Assembly: GCA_902363675.1 (NCBI GenBank)
Contig: CABJAV010000015.1
Span: 13,841-77,840 of the forward strand
Reading direction: 5' to 3'
Length of the DNA stretch: 64,000 nucleotides
DNA from: Lachnospiraceae bacterium
GTDB taxonomy: Bacteria > Bacillota > Clostridia > Lachnospirales > Lachnospiraceae
Shown here: positions 16,778 through 30,135 of the stretch, piece by piece
Numbering within the stretch: the stretch's first letter is position 1
Layout: every line of letters starts with the position of its first letter
The notes under the pieces: model-generated
Told to the model about the DNA's origin: nothing
Database searches by the model: none
What the model saw: the letters and a program-made list of their open reading frames with translations, nothing else
Position numbers and translations under genes: made by a program

Positions 16778-17669
16778 TGTCTGCCAACTCCTTTATAAAG
16801 ATTTCCTGCAGCGACGTTTTTCTACTACGTATTCCCTGCAACTCAATACCGCTCTCAAGAATACGTGCATATAAATGCTGTAATTTATTCCGATCATTAA
16901 ACTGCACATCAAAACTCTTATTTTCACGGCTTTCCAACTTCAACCCGCTTTCTGCAATCAATTCCGTGATATCCGCACTCGTAACAATATTCATAACATC
17001 CTCTCTCGAATATTTGTTTATTAGCGCTTGTACGGTATTGTTTTCTACAACATTTCCTTTATTAAGCATAACTATTCGATCGCACATTTCTTCTACATCT
17101 TCCATGCGGTGGCTGCTAAAAAGAATCGTTGCACCTGACTTCTTTAAATCAAGAACCGTACTTTTAAAAAGCTCAATATTGACTGGGTCTAATCCACTAA
17201 ACGGCTCGTCCAGAATTACCATCTGCGGCTTATGAAGAATCGCACTGATAAGCTGGATCTTTTGCTTATTTCCTTTGGATAACGTCTTGACCTTTTTATT
17301 CAAATAACCCGGAATTTTGAATTCTTCCAAAAGCTTTTTTATTTCAGTGAAAGCTGCTTTTTTATCCATACCATTAAGCATCGCAAAATATAATAACTGA
17401 TCCTTAACTACAGCATTCACATACAATCCTCTCTCCTCTGGTAAATATCCAATGGACACCTTTGCCTTTCGAATATCTATCCCATCAAACGTAATGCTTC
17501 CTTCTTCGGGTTCAATGATTCCCATAATACTTTTAATGGTGGTGGTCTTTCCTGCACCATTCCTGCCTAAGATTCCAAGAATCTTCCCATTTTCAGCTTC
17601 CAATGAAACATGATTAAGCGCTTTAAAATCACCATATGTTTTTGTCAGATTTTCGATTTTCAGCCCCAT
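16770..17669 (-). CDS. ABC exporter ATPase
   Basis: 299 residues from ATG 17669 (GGAG upstream; the longer start at 17690 lacks one). Walker A GRNGAGKTT, Q-loop region IGYLPEERGL, signature LSKGNKQKIQ, Walker B MVILDEPFSGLD, and SSHRMEDVE with the H-loop His. The C-terminal ~80 residues form a regulatory extension (NatA/YxlF-like). First gene of the cluster; its promoter must lie in 17690-17830. Confidence 0.88.
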   Translation of the reverse strand: MGLKIENLTKTYGDFKALNHVSLEAENGKILGILGRNGAGKTTTIKSIMGIIEPEEGSITFDGIDIRKAKVSIGYLPEERGLYVNAVVKDQLLYFAMLNGMDKKAAFTEIKKLLEEFKIPGYLNKKVKTLSKGNKQKIQLISAILHKPQMVILDEPFSGLDPVNIELFKSTVLDLKKSGATILFSSHRMEDVEEMCDRIVMLNKGNVVENNTVQALINKYSREDVMNIVTSADITELIAESGLKLESRENKSFDVQFNDRNKLQHLYARILESGIELQGIRSRKTSLQEIFIKELADNE

Positions 17670-17834
17670 ATTATAAACTCCTTTGTTCAAGCATTTTCTT
17701 GTGTGATTCTATTCTATTCCTCTGTTTTCAAAAAGAAAATGAATTGCTTTTATGATACACATAGCCGTCTCTTTTTTTTCGCTTCGTACAAATAATGAAC
17801 ATTATGTGCAGAATAAAAATTGTATAGAATCAAA

Positions 17835-17885
17835 AAACCCGGAAAAGAAGAGACAGCAATTTACTATTTCTCCCTTTCCGGGTTT
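17835..17885. terminator. Bidirectional hairpin at island right side
   Basis: Perfect 11-bp arms AAACCCGGAAA (17835-17845) and TTTCCGGGTTT (17875-17885) around a 29-nt loop. It isolates the cluster promoter from upstream transcription. Confidence 0.7.
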
Positions 17886-17895
17886 CTCTATTTTG

Positions 17896-18133
17896 TTTAT
17901 TTTCCTAGTTGATTCAGTAACGTGATCGATTCCTTTTTCAACAACCGTTTCAGGAGTGTATTCATTTACACACTCTGTAATCCATTTAGCACCATCTCCA
18001 GTAACAACCTTGAATTAACCAGGCCATCAAGTCTTCTTGAACGCTCTGGTTCTAAATCGTGAAGAGCACGATTGACACAGCGGCCTACGGTTTCCCAGTC
18101 CAAACCTCTCCAAGTAGTTGGTCTGCTGGAATG
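17896..18133 (-). pseudogene. ISL3-family transposase fragment
   Basis: Minus strand encodes RPTTWRGLDWETVGRCVNRA and then, in a second frame, KVVTGDGAKWITECVNEY, both typical of ISL3 transposases, with a frameshift between them. About 80 codons survive, with no ends visible. The right copy of the long direct repeat begins exactly at its edge. Confidence 0.7.
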
Positions 18134-18597
18134 CCAGAACTACGCTTTTGGAACTTCTTAAATAAAGAGTAATGGGGAAGTTTATACCCAAAAAAGAAGC
18201 ACTTCACGGTTATCTGCCGCGAAGTGCTTTATGTATGTCAATGGACACGATTCATTATACTGGATGACAAACTTTTGTGTACTGCTGTCGAATTTTGTTG
18301 CGTATAGTTCCATGATTTGGACATATACATAGAAATTTATTATTATGTCCTCACCATTTTCGCTTTTGGGACATATACAATTTTTCTCTTAATAAATGTC
18401 CTTGTTTTTTTCTTATATTGGACATATGTATCAAATCTCCATAATTTTGTTCCAATAAATATCTATTTACAGGACATTTTCAATCAATTATTTTGCATAT
18501 GTCCTATCTTTCTGTTTTTTGTGGACATTACACTTCTGTTTTTCACATATGTCCATTTGTCTTCAAAATCAAGTTCCTGCTTTTTCCCATATTGATA
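18134..18597. repeat. Long direct repeat, right copy
   Basis: Near-identical to 3950-4414, at a constant offset of about 14,183 bp across the array. It contains the last codons of the anti-sigma gene, the terminator hairpin and the palindrome array, then continues into sequence shared with 20146-20309. Confidence 0.9.
18319..18554. repeat. Array of five GGACAT...ATGTCC palindromic units (copy 2)
   Basis: Units at 18319-18350, 18369-18401, 18420-18453, 18472-18504 and 18523-18554; all linkers again 18 nt. The few substitutions relative to copy 1 fall in linkers and loops, leaving every GGACAT and ATGTCC intact. Confidence 0.85.
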
Positions 18598-18714
18598 ACC
18601 TCCAACTTTGAACATCAACCCCATTAAAATTGCCTTCGGCAGGGCTGACACTATCCTTTAATTTTCCACCTTTAAAGCAGTCATTTATTGCTCTATTGCT
18701 TTATTCTCTTCATA
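18552..18714. repeat. 163-bp repeat shared with 20146-20309
   Basis: Contains the first 13 codons and ribosome site of the 19907-20185 gene plus the intergenic region and last codons of the 20253 gene, all on the minus strand. The array joins it at the sequence TCCATTTGTCTTC. The following 180 bases to 18893 hold only the promoter/ribosome site (GGGAGG at 18881) of the next pseudogene. Confidence 0.85.
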
Positions 18715-18893
18715 GAATTTCATAATTAGCCTTTTACTTAAAAATATTATAGTTGCTAAAAATCGACATGTATTGTATAGTAAATACGTTAAATGGCAAA
18801 TCAATAGCATATCGCTGAATTTTCCATGACAAATAAAATTGAATACATTGCATAACCGCTTCCCTTTTTATATAATGTAAGGGAGGATAATCA

Positions 18894-19808
18894 TTGAATT
18901 ACAGAAGAACAAAAAGCTGGTTAAAGTTTGTTCGCAGACTGAAGTTTCACAATCGGAAGTACAAGGACCGTTTATTTCAGAGAGTGTTTCAGGATAAACG
19001 GGATCTTTTGAACTTGTACAATGCGATCAACGGAACAAATCATCAGGATCCAGAGGAACTGGAGATTACAACGTTAGAGGATGTCATATTTATGTCGATG
19101 AAAAATGATAAATCATTTATGATTTCTTCGACGATGAATTTATAGGAACATCAATCGACGGTGAATCCGAATATGCCAATCCGGGGATTGCTCTATTTTG
19201 CACAATTGTATGATGAATACATTAAGCTGCACGATTTGAATATGTAAGGGCATAAGCTTATCAAGTTGCCGATGCCGCAGTATATTGTATTTTATAATGG
19301 CACAGAACAAATCCCAGATGATCACACGCTTGTGTTATCAGATGCTTTTGAAAGTGATCCGACTGCGAACGAGATGGAACCAGCATTGGAATGCAAAGCG
19401 CGGGTAATGAATGTCAACAGTGGACATAATGCGGAGCTGATGAATAAGTGCAAACGATTAATGCATTATTCATTGTTTATTGCAAGAATTCGGCAGAATA
19501 CCAACAATGGAATGTCAGTTGAACAGGCAATTGATGAAACTATCACATATTGCATTGATCATGACATCCTCAAAGATGTTCTGCTGAAAAATCGAAGCGA
19601 GGTGCGTCATATGATTTTAACAGAGTTTGATGAAAAGAAATTTGCCAAGTCCATGTGGGAGGAAGGACACGAATCTGGTTACTTAGAATGTCGCGATTCA
19701 ATTCTTAAGATCATGGATGAAATCAACAACGGAAATGATACCGTGGAAAAACTGGTTGCATTAGGATATGATGCAACACTTGCCCAAAAAGTATTGGAGA
19801 AAAAATAA
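18894..19808 (+). pseudogene. Rpn-family PD-(D/E)XK nuclease/transposase-like gene with two nonsense codons
   Basis: One continuous frame from TTG 18894 (GGGAGG seven bases upstream) to 19808, broken only by TAG at 19143-19145 and TAA at 19245-19247. Translating through gives KNDKSFMISSTMNL-stop-EHQSTVNPNMPIRG and LHDLNM-stop-GHKLIKLPMPQYIVFYNGT, where relatives have Tyr at both stops. The family comprises recombination-promoting DNA nucleases. About 304 codons in all. The C-terminal part is intact and may still be made from ATG 19266. Confidence 0.8.
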
Positions 19809-19863
19809 ACCGGAAACGATTATGCAATGTTGAATGGGAAAATTCATAAGAAACACGACTCCA

Positions 19864-19896
19864 AAAAGCTGTAAAGACAAATGCTTTACAGCTTTT
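19864..19896. terminator. Bidirectional terminator
   Basis: AAAAGCTGTAAAG / CTTTACAGCTTTT, 13 perfect pairs with a 7-nt loop, between convergent genes. Confidence 0.9.
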
Positions 19897-19906
19897 CTTA
19901 TATCAT

Positions 19907-20185
19907 TCATCTTTTGTCATTACTTTCACCATCGTTTCTTTTATCATGGTTTTTCATTCTAAGTTCATTAATTCCCCAGGCAAAAAATGGAAATGCACCT
20001 GCAACCATAATAGAAATCAGTAAATAGATTACATCAATTTCTTTTTTTCCAATACAGAAGGCTACGAAAATACCAATCATGATCATCGCAACTCCACCAA
20101 AATGTTTTACATAGTATTTGCAAAACCCGTCTTCTCTCTCCACAATCCATTTGTCTTCAAAATCAAGTTCCTGTTTTTTTCCCAT
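19907..20185 (-). CDS. Small two-pass membrane protein, unknown
   Basis: 92 residues from ATG 20185 (GGAGG eight bases upstream). A charged N-terminus MGKKQELDFEDKW is followed by two membrane helices (GGVAMIMIGIFVAFCIG; VIYLLISIMVAGAFPFFAWGI) and a charged tail. It is last in the toxin-like operon. Its first 13 codons recur in both long repeat copies, fused to the palindrome arrays. Confidence 0.65.
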   Translation of the reverse strand: MGKKQELDFEDKWIVEREDGFCKYYVKHFGGVAMIMIGIFVAFCIGKKEIDVIYLLISIMVAGAFPFFAWGINELRMKNHDKRNDGESNDKR

Positions 20186-20252
20186 ATTGATAACCTCCAA
20201 CTTTGAACATCAACCCCATTAAAATTGCCTTCGGCCGGGCTGACACTATCCT

Positions 20253-20672
20253 TTAATTTTTCGCTTTTAAAGCAGCCATTAATTGCTCTTTTGCTTTATT
20301 CTCTTCATACATTGTAATGACTTCCTGGTCATATTTCATGTCGAACTTCACACGAATATTCCCCCGGTTTTCAATCATGCTTTCTGCAATATAATACAAA
20401 TCCTCTCGTACCTTTTCAAATTTCTCTTCGGTGCTTTTCCAGATATTATAATCGAAAACATAATTACATGCCAAAACCATATTTCTATCATCGTCCCATT
20501 CTTCTTCTGAAGCATAATATGTTGGATACAAATAAGGAAAATCTCTCATAAGTTCACCCGGGCGATTAATATCTTCTAAATATAACAAGGATATTACCGT
20601 TTTTCCATTCGTGATTTCAAAAAGCATCTGATTCTGTTCATTCCATACTAATTTATATATGTAATTAATCAT
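20253..20672 (-). CDS. Putative immunity-type protein 2
   Basis: About 139 residues, starting at the ATG 20672 that overlaps the preceding stop (ATGA). The N-terminus MINYIYKLVWNEQNQMLFEI parallels that of the upstream gene (MVNWIYELEWNCDGNLLFYI), so the two are diverged paralogues. Acidic and soluble, no membrane segment. Position behind a secreted toxin-like protein suggests immunity. Confidence 0.5.
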   Translation of the reverse strand: MINYIYKLVWNEQNQMLFEITNGKTVISLLYLEDINRPGELMRDFPYLYPTYYASEEEWDDDRNMVLACNYVFDYNIWKSTEEKFEKVREDLYYIAESMIENRGNIRVKFDMKYDQEVITMYEENKAKEQLMAALKAKN

Positions 20673-21145
20673 GCCTGTTTTTTCTCCCTTTGTATCAAAT
20701 GGTTCCATCTTTTGTCAATAGTTTCTTTTAGCCCATTCGTTTCCATACCGTACATATTGTATAAATATTCTAGCAAATCAAATGGTTTCTGCTCCAATCG
20801 AAAATCCTCATAGTATTTACAAACATTTTTATCATAACAAATATTAAAATTTTCATCAGGAATTTCACTATCTTCCATGAATTTTTTGACAAATTCATTT
20901 AATTCGTTTCGTTTTTCTTTTGCTTTATTTCCCCATTTATATAAAAAACTATGATTTAAGACATATATTGCCGCCGAATGTTGACATTCACACTGCCACA
21001 AAAGCGCAATACCTTCTCCTTCATTCTGTATATAAAACAGTAAATTACCATCACAGTTCCACTCTAATTCATATATCCAATTCACCATATTTATTTCTTT
21101 ACAATAATTTATAAAATTATCATATATTTCCTTTCCGTAACTCAT
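20669..21145 (-). CDS. Putative immunity-type protein 1
   Basis: 158 residues, acidic, soluble. Contains YELEWNCDGNLLFYIQNEG and a Cys-rich CECQH. Paralogue of the next gene by its N-terminal pattern, and coupled to it by a four-base overlap. It follows the signal-peptide protein by 67 bases. No family recognised with certainty. Confidence 0.5.
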   Translation of the reverse strand: MSYGKEIYDNFINYCKEINMVNWIYELEWNCDGNLLFYIQNEGEGIALLWQCECQHSAAIYVLNHSFLYKWGNKAKEKRNELNEFVKKFMEDSEIPDENFNICYDKNVCKYYEDFRLEQKPFDLLEYLYNMYGMETNGLKETIDKRWNHLIQREKKQA

Positions 21146-21212
21146 AGTATTTTTATAATTGTATTCTTGATCCTTTTATATCATATCTGTATCCTGCAGA
21201 TATATCCCATGA

Positions 21213-21908
21213 TTATACAACAGCTAACAATGCTGGTAAGCACTCTGGAGCACATATAAGAAATCCAACAACAATTACTACTATGGCTATTGCAACCAAT
21301 AATTCGTTTGGCTTATCCAAATCTAAATCTTTTGCCTCTATTTTAGCCTTTGCCCTTTTCATTTTCTTTAATCCCTTTTTTTGTTTTTGATATTCTGGAG
21401 TATTGCGAGCCTTATCTCGAACTTTTTTAGGGATTTTTTTATCGTCTAATGTTTTGCCATGACTAGGTGTTCCATCAACATTTTCTACACCTTCAACAAT
21501 TTTTTTCCCACTTTTTCCTTTTACATGTACGTGTGGTTTGGAATCTCCGCCATGTTCTGGTAAATCAACACGATACTTCCATCCTTTATACCCTAAGTCC
21601 TTCCACCCTCCACTGCTTCCTTTAAGAGTTATTACATCTCCTTTATCTGCTTGTTTGTTTTCACTTATCAAATTGTCATCATCTATTCGTTTTAACTCTT
21701 TTTGCAATTTTCTTGCAGTTTTATTTGATATTTCCCCATCCTTTTTCTTTTCTTGATTTGCCTGCTTAACAAGAATTTTAATATTTTCAATTGTTTGTTT
21801 TCTTGATTGTGCATAAGCTGTGCTTGAAGTATCTAATACTATTATACACATCAACATAAATATTAACAATTTTTTTAGTACCATTCTAGCCTGATCGTTT
21901 TTTTTCAT
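21213..21908 (-). CDS. Secreted protein with toxin-like His-rich domain and C-terminal membrane anchor
   Basis: 231 residues with AAAAGGAG upstream of ATG 21908. A basic N-terminus and signal peptide (KKLLIFMLMCIIVLDTSSTAYA), a lysine-rich helical stalk, then a compact domain at about 90-170 (GGWKDLGYKGWKYRVDLPEH; DSKPHVHVKGK; NVDGTPSHGKTLDDKKIP) reminiscent of polymorphic-toxin nuclease domains, and a terminal hydrophobic segment (LLVAIAIVVIVVGFLICAP). The PHVHV and PSHGK histidines would be the candidate active residues. Two paralogous small genes follow. The function is an inference. Confidence 0.5.
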   Translation of the reverse strand: MKKNDQARMVLKKLLIFMLMCIIVLDTSSTAYAQSRKQTIENIKILVKQANQEKKKDGEISNKTARKLQKELKRIDDDNLISENKQADKGDVITLKGSSGGWKDLGYKGWKYRVDLPEHGGDSKPHVHVKGKSGKKIVEGVENVDGTPSHGKTLDDKKIPKKVRDKARNTPEYQKQKKGLKKMKRAKAKIEAKDLDLDKPNELLVAIAIVVIVVGFLICAPECLPALLAVV

Positions 21909-22108
21909 AATTACTATTTCTCCTTTTCTTTTGCCTTTTATTAATTTCCTCTTTGATCCCCTTGTAAATATTTTATTCTCTCCTTTCTACAAAAGCCAAA
22001 GTATTTTTTAATAACACACAGCTCTTATTTTATCTATTTTAATAAATCAGACTATTATATTCAACAAAAACTTCACCAACGACCATATTTTTACACCATC
22101 GACATAAG

Positions 22109-22146
22109 AAAACCCATTTTACCAGTTTCCTGATAAAATGGGTTTT
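22109..22146 (-). terminator. Terminator of the ATP synthase operon
   Basis: Arms AAAACCCATTTTA (22109-22121) and TAAAATGGGTTTT (22134-22146), 13 perfect pairs. Confidence 0.9.
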
Positions 22147-22156
22147 TCTATCTTGC

Positions 22157-22570
22157 TTACTTATGTCCAGCGACATTAATACGTATCAATGCCTTGTGGA
22201 GTGCATACTCTGCACGCTTCAAATCGAGATTCTGTGACTTCGCAGCAATTCGTTCTTCTGCACGCTCCTTCGCGGCTTCCGCACGATTGATGTCGATTTC
22301 ATCCGGCCATTCGGCAAGCTCCGCAAGCAGCGTAACTTTCTCGCCGAGAATTTCTGCAAATCCTGCATGGACGGCTGCAACTTTCTGTTCATCACCGTTG
22401 TGTATGATCACAACACCGGGTTCAAGGACGGTGGTCAGTGGAATATGATTTTTGTACACTCCGATTTCTCCATCCGCCGTATTGAATTCCAGCATATCTG
22501 CCTCACCGGCAAAAAATACACGATCCGGTGTGATGATCTCGACCTGAAATAAATCTTTTCCTTCTGCCAT
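22157..22570 (-). CDS. atpC: ATP synthase F1 subunit epsilon
   Basis: 137 residues from ATG 22570 (AGGAAAGGGG upstream). N-terminal beta-sandwich (FQVEIITPDRVFFAGEADMLEFNTADGEIGVYKNH, in parts) and a C-terminal helical hairpin. It couples rotation to the c-ring and can inhibit hydrolysis. Last gene of the operon. Confidence 0.95.
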   Translation of the reverse strand: MAEGKDLFQVEIITPDRVFFAGEADMLEFNTADGEIGVYKNHIPLTTVLEPGVVIIHNGDEQKVAAVHAGFAEILGEKVTLLAELAEWPDEIDINRAEAAKERAEERIAAKSQNLDLKRAEYALHKALIRINVAGHK

Positions 22571-22598
22571 AATACCCCTTTCCTGCCTTTGCAAATTT

Positions 22599-23999
<1,401 letters not shown>

Positions 24000-24017
24000 T
24001 TATTTTCTCCTTATTTT

Positions 24018-24872
24018 TTACGTTGAAATTGCATTTGCGCCCGCCACAATTTCGGTAAGTTCCTGCGTAATGGAACCCTGGCGCGCGCGATTGTACTTCA
24101 GTGACAGATCACTGATCATTTCTTCCGCATTGCTGGTTGCTGAATCCATTGCCTGCATACGTGCACCGTTCTCACTGGCTACCGCCTCAACGAGTGCTCC
24201 GTAAAATAAGCTCGTCACATATTTCGGAATAATCATATTCAATGCCTCTTCCTCGTTTGGCTCATAATTCATCAGAACATTGGAATCCTCTGCGTCCTCC
24301 GGATCGATTTCAACCGGAAGGAGTTTGATCATCTTTGCTTCCTGACTTACTGTATTCTTAAAATGCGTGTATGCCAGATAGATTTCTCCTACTTCTCCGT
24401 TTGTAAATGCTTCGAGTACCTTGTTGCACAAAGCCGCCGCATCCGGATAGGTCGGAGCTTCCATCATGTAAGAAGCATCCAGTGCAATGTGATAATCTCT
24501 CCGTCCGAGTGCCTCTACACCTTTTCCTCCTACGGCATAGATGTCGAGATCTTCTTTCGGAAAATCACTGCCTGTAATCAGTTTGACAATGTTGGAATTA
24601 TATCCACCTGCCAGTCCTCGATTCGAAGTAATGACAACGATTGCTTTTCTTTTGGAATCGCCTGCCTGCAAATACGGATGATTGATATTGCCACTTCGTG
24701 CCAGCATGGAACTTACGGTTTTGTACATATAATTGAAATACGGGTCCGTCTGTTCCGCACGGCTTTTGGCTTTCTGTAGCTTAACGGTTGAAACCAGCTT
24801 CATGGCTTTGGTGATCTGCTGCGTACTCTGTATGCTGCTTTTTCTTCGCTTTATGTCTCGCATGGAGGCCAT
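24018..24872 (-). CDS. atpG: ATP synthase F1 subunit gamma
   Basis: 284 residues. N-terminal MRDIKRRKSSIQSTQQITKAM and C-terminal GSITQELTEIVAGANAI helices form the central rotor shaft; GLAGGYN is also conserved. Confidence 0.97.
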   Translation of the reverse strand: MASMRDIKRRKSSIQSTQQITKAMKLVSTVKLQKAKSRAEQTDPYFNYMYKTVSSMLARSGNINHPYLQAGDSKRKAIVVITSNRGLAGGYNSNIVKLITGSDFPKEDLDIYAVGGKGVEALGRRDYHIALDASYMMEAPTYPDAAALCNKVLEAFTNGEVGEIYLAYTHFKNTVSQEAKMIKLLPVEIDPEDAEDSNVLMNYEPNEEEALNMIIPKYVTSLFYGALVEAVASENGARMQAMDSATSNAEEMISDLSLKYNRARQGSITQELTEIVAGANAIST

Positions 24873-24895
24873 GTCTTACCACCTACTTTCTGCCA

Positions 24896-26951
<2,056 letters not shown>

Positions 26952-26964
<13 letters not shown>

Positions 26965-27479
26965 GTTGATTCACCCATCTCTTTCAATGTCTCATCCACA
27001 AGGGAATCCTGGATACTGGTATCAATGGATGCTGCCACAACTTTCTGTGCCATCATAGCTGCGATGGTAATCATCTCCTGCTTCATATCATCCATTGCGT
27101 GCTTTTTCTCCAGTTCTGCTTCCTGTTTGGCATGTGCAATAATGCGGGAAGCTTCCTCTTTCGCCTCGTCAATGATTTTGGTCTGATTCTTCATCGCCTT
27201 CTGTCTCGCATCGGCAAGAATCACTTCAGCTTCTTTGTCAACTTCTTTGAGCTTTGCCTCATATTCTGCTTTCAGGGCTTCGGCACTCTCTTTGTCTTCC
27301 TTCGCACTGTCAATATCATTGGCAATCCGCTCCTGCCTGTCTTTCAACAGTTTCCGCGCCGGATTAAAAAGCAGATATGACATTGCAAGTACAAGGAAAA
27401 ATACTGCAATTGCCAGTAACGCTGTATCGAAGAGCAACTGTGGATCAAGATTAAATAAAAATGTCTGTTTAGCTAACAC
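26952..27479 (-). CDS. atpF: ATP synthase F0 subunit b
   Basis: 175 residues: one membrane helix (LLFDTALLAIAVFFLVLAMSYLLF) and a long charged coiled coil of the peripheral stalk. Confidence 0.95.
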
Positions 27480-27540
27480 TCCTGCTTACTCTCCTTTCCT
27501 TCTTTATATTGAAACACATTTTTAATGTGTCTCAAGGAGC

Positions 27541-27599
27541 ACACCGCATGAATAATCGCTTCGCGATGCGGTGTTCGTAGGAGACATATCTTCGATATG
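27541..27599 (-). repeat. Paired TTC-loop hairpins between atpE and atpF
   Basis: Hairpin one pairs ACACCGCAT with ATGCGGTGT (27541-27549 with 27566-27574) and contains ATCGC-TTC-GCGAT; hairpin two is CATATC-TTC-GATATG (27585-27599). Same architecture as 27909-27959, linked by the same GTAGGA(GA)CAT motif. Confidence 0.75.
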
Positions 27600-27604
27600 C
27601 CTCA

Positions 27605-28680
<1,076 letters not shown>

Positions 28681-28705
28681 ATAGTCACCTCCTTTATATT
28701 TATTT

Positions 28706-29134
28706 TTATTCCACTATTTCTTCGTCAGAAGCTGCATCACGTCTTCCAAACAATCTGCCCGCTGCTTTTTCAAAAAGCGGCTGAAGGTAGGCTCCTATCT
28801 TTAGTCCCAATACCCCAAGAAAAGCGGTAAACAGATTCCCGAAATGAAAATAGCCCAATATAATTAACAGAACTGCCACAACGAAGTACCGTAGCAGGCA
28901 CTTTGCGATAATTCTGCGATTGGCATCTTTGCTCTCGCCCATGGATACTGCATCCCACAGTACACTTGCAATATGAATCGCAAGTCCGACTGCAATCGCT
29001 ATTCCATACCACAGGCCTATGGAATAAGCGGCTTTATCTTCTACAAACCACACCCCGGCAAACTGAATCACCAACCCGTATCCGATGATTGTTGCAACCA
29101 GTCCCGGTAATGCATCGTTTAATCTTCTTAGCAT
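28706..29134 (-). CDS. ATP synthase subunit I-like membrane protein
   Basis: 142 residues with four membrane helices, in the position of AtpI between atpZ and atpB. AtpI assists c-ring assembly. Assignment by position and topology. Confidence 0.7.
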   Translation of the reverse strand: MLRRLNDALPGLVATIIGYGLVIQFAGVWFVEDKAAYSIGLWYGIAIAVGLAIHIASVLWDAVSMGESKDANRRIIAKCLLRYFVVAVLLIILGYFHFGNLFTAFLGVLGLKIGAYLQPLFEKAAGRLFGRRDAASDEEIVE

Positions 29135-29170
29135 GTGTACGCCCCAATCCTGTCTGGCAGCATATACTGC

Positions 29171-29386
29171 CTATTTTTTCATTAATTTTCTGGCCATCTT
29201 GTATATATTGGTAGATCCGGCCAAAGCACCGATAAAGAAAAACGGAATCATCATCCATGAAATCCCTGTTTTTTCCCCAAGCCAGATACCAAATATCGAG
29301 CATAAAAAAATAGGAACAAGCATATTGATTCCAAATTGAAATACCAATATCAGTGCATTCCATACCTGTTTATTATCTTTCTTCAT
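29171..29386 (-). CDS. AtpZ/AtpI-type small membrane protein
   Basis: 71 residues, two membrane helices, with the family's IWLGEKTG and PFFFIGALAGSTNIYK pattern. First gene of the ATP synthase operon, GGGGAG upstream. AtpZ with AtpI has been linked to divalent cation transport and F0 assembly. Confidence 0.8.
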   Translation of the reverse strand: MKKDNKQVWNALILVFQFGINMLVPIFLCSIFGIWLGEKTGISWMMIPFFFIGALAGSTNIYKMARKLMKK

Positions 29387-29420
29387 GGCTCCCCTTTATA
29401 CTTTCTCGCAACTATATTTT

Positions 29421-29448
29421 ATTATACCATTTTTCGTCGATTTGTCCA
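29421..29448 (-). promoter_or_regulatory. Promoter of the ATP synthase operon
   Basis: On the minus strand TGGACA (29448-29443), 16-nt spacer, TATAAT (29426-29421), about 35 bases before the first start. The rest of the gap to 29613 shows nothing else clear. Confidence 0.75.
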
Positions 29449-29613
29449 TAAGAACTGGCTTTTGCATAAGCTTTTCGTCAATATGTTAACAAATTTTACC
29501 AAAACTTCGTATAAATGACAAAAGGAGCCCTACATTACTGCGCTTTCGTGCATATGTATTGCTCCTGTGTATGTCTCTCTCTAAAATTATTTACTTTTAA
29601 AGTGTTTCCTATG

Positions 29614-30093
29614 CTACAACCCCAACGAAACATTTCTTCCTGTATGCTCATATCTGCGCAGCGTTACCCCTGCGGCACGGAGCATTTTCTTGGAAGCCAT
29701 GACTCCTGCGGTATCTGCATATTTGTCACTGTCATATACAACTTCGCGAATGCCCGACTGAATGATGGCCTTTGCACATTCGTTACATGGGAAAAGCGTC
29801 ACATAAATGCTAGCTCCCTCAAGGCTGCCACCGCGATAATTCAGTATCGCATTCAGTTCACTGTGCGTTGTATAAAAATATTTGTTGTCATCTCCTTCCC
29901 GAACCCACGGAAATTCATCATCGGAACATCCGGTCGGGAATCCATTGTATCCCATCGATAGGATTTTGTGCTCGGAGCTTACGATACAGGCTCCCACCTG
30001 GGTATTCGGATCCTTTGAGCGCATGCCCGAAAGCATCGCGATTCCCATGAAGTATTCATCCCAACTGATATAATCCTGTCTCTTCGTGCTCAT
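29614..30093 (-). CDS. dCMP deaminase family protein
   Basis: 159 residues. Zinc motif HSELNAI (catalytic Glu) and PCNECAK, plus the N-terminal RSKDPNTQVGACIV typical of ComEB/dCMP deaminase. Converts dCMP to dUMP for dTTP supply. Follows upp, giving a pyrimidine salvage pair. Confidence 0.92.
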   Translation of the reverse strand: MSTKRQDYISWDEYFMGIAMLSGMRSKDPNTQVGACIVSSEHKILSMGYNGFPTGCSDDEFPWVREGDDNKYFYTTHSELNAILNYRGGSLEGASIYVTLFPCNECAKAIIQSGIREVVYDSDKYADTAGVMASKKMLRAAGVTLRRYEHTGRNVSLGL

Positions 30094-30135
30094 ATTCTAC
30101 ACCTCTTTAATATGTGATAAGTTCTCATAGAAAAC

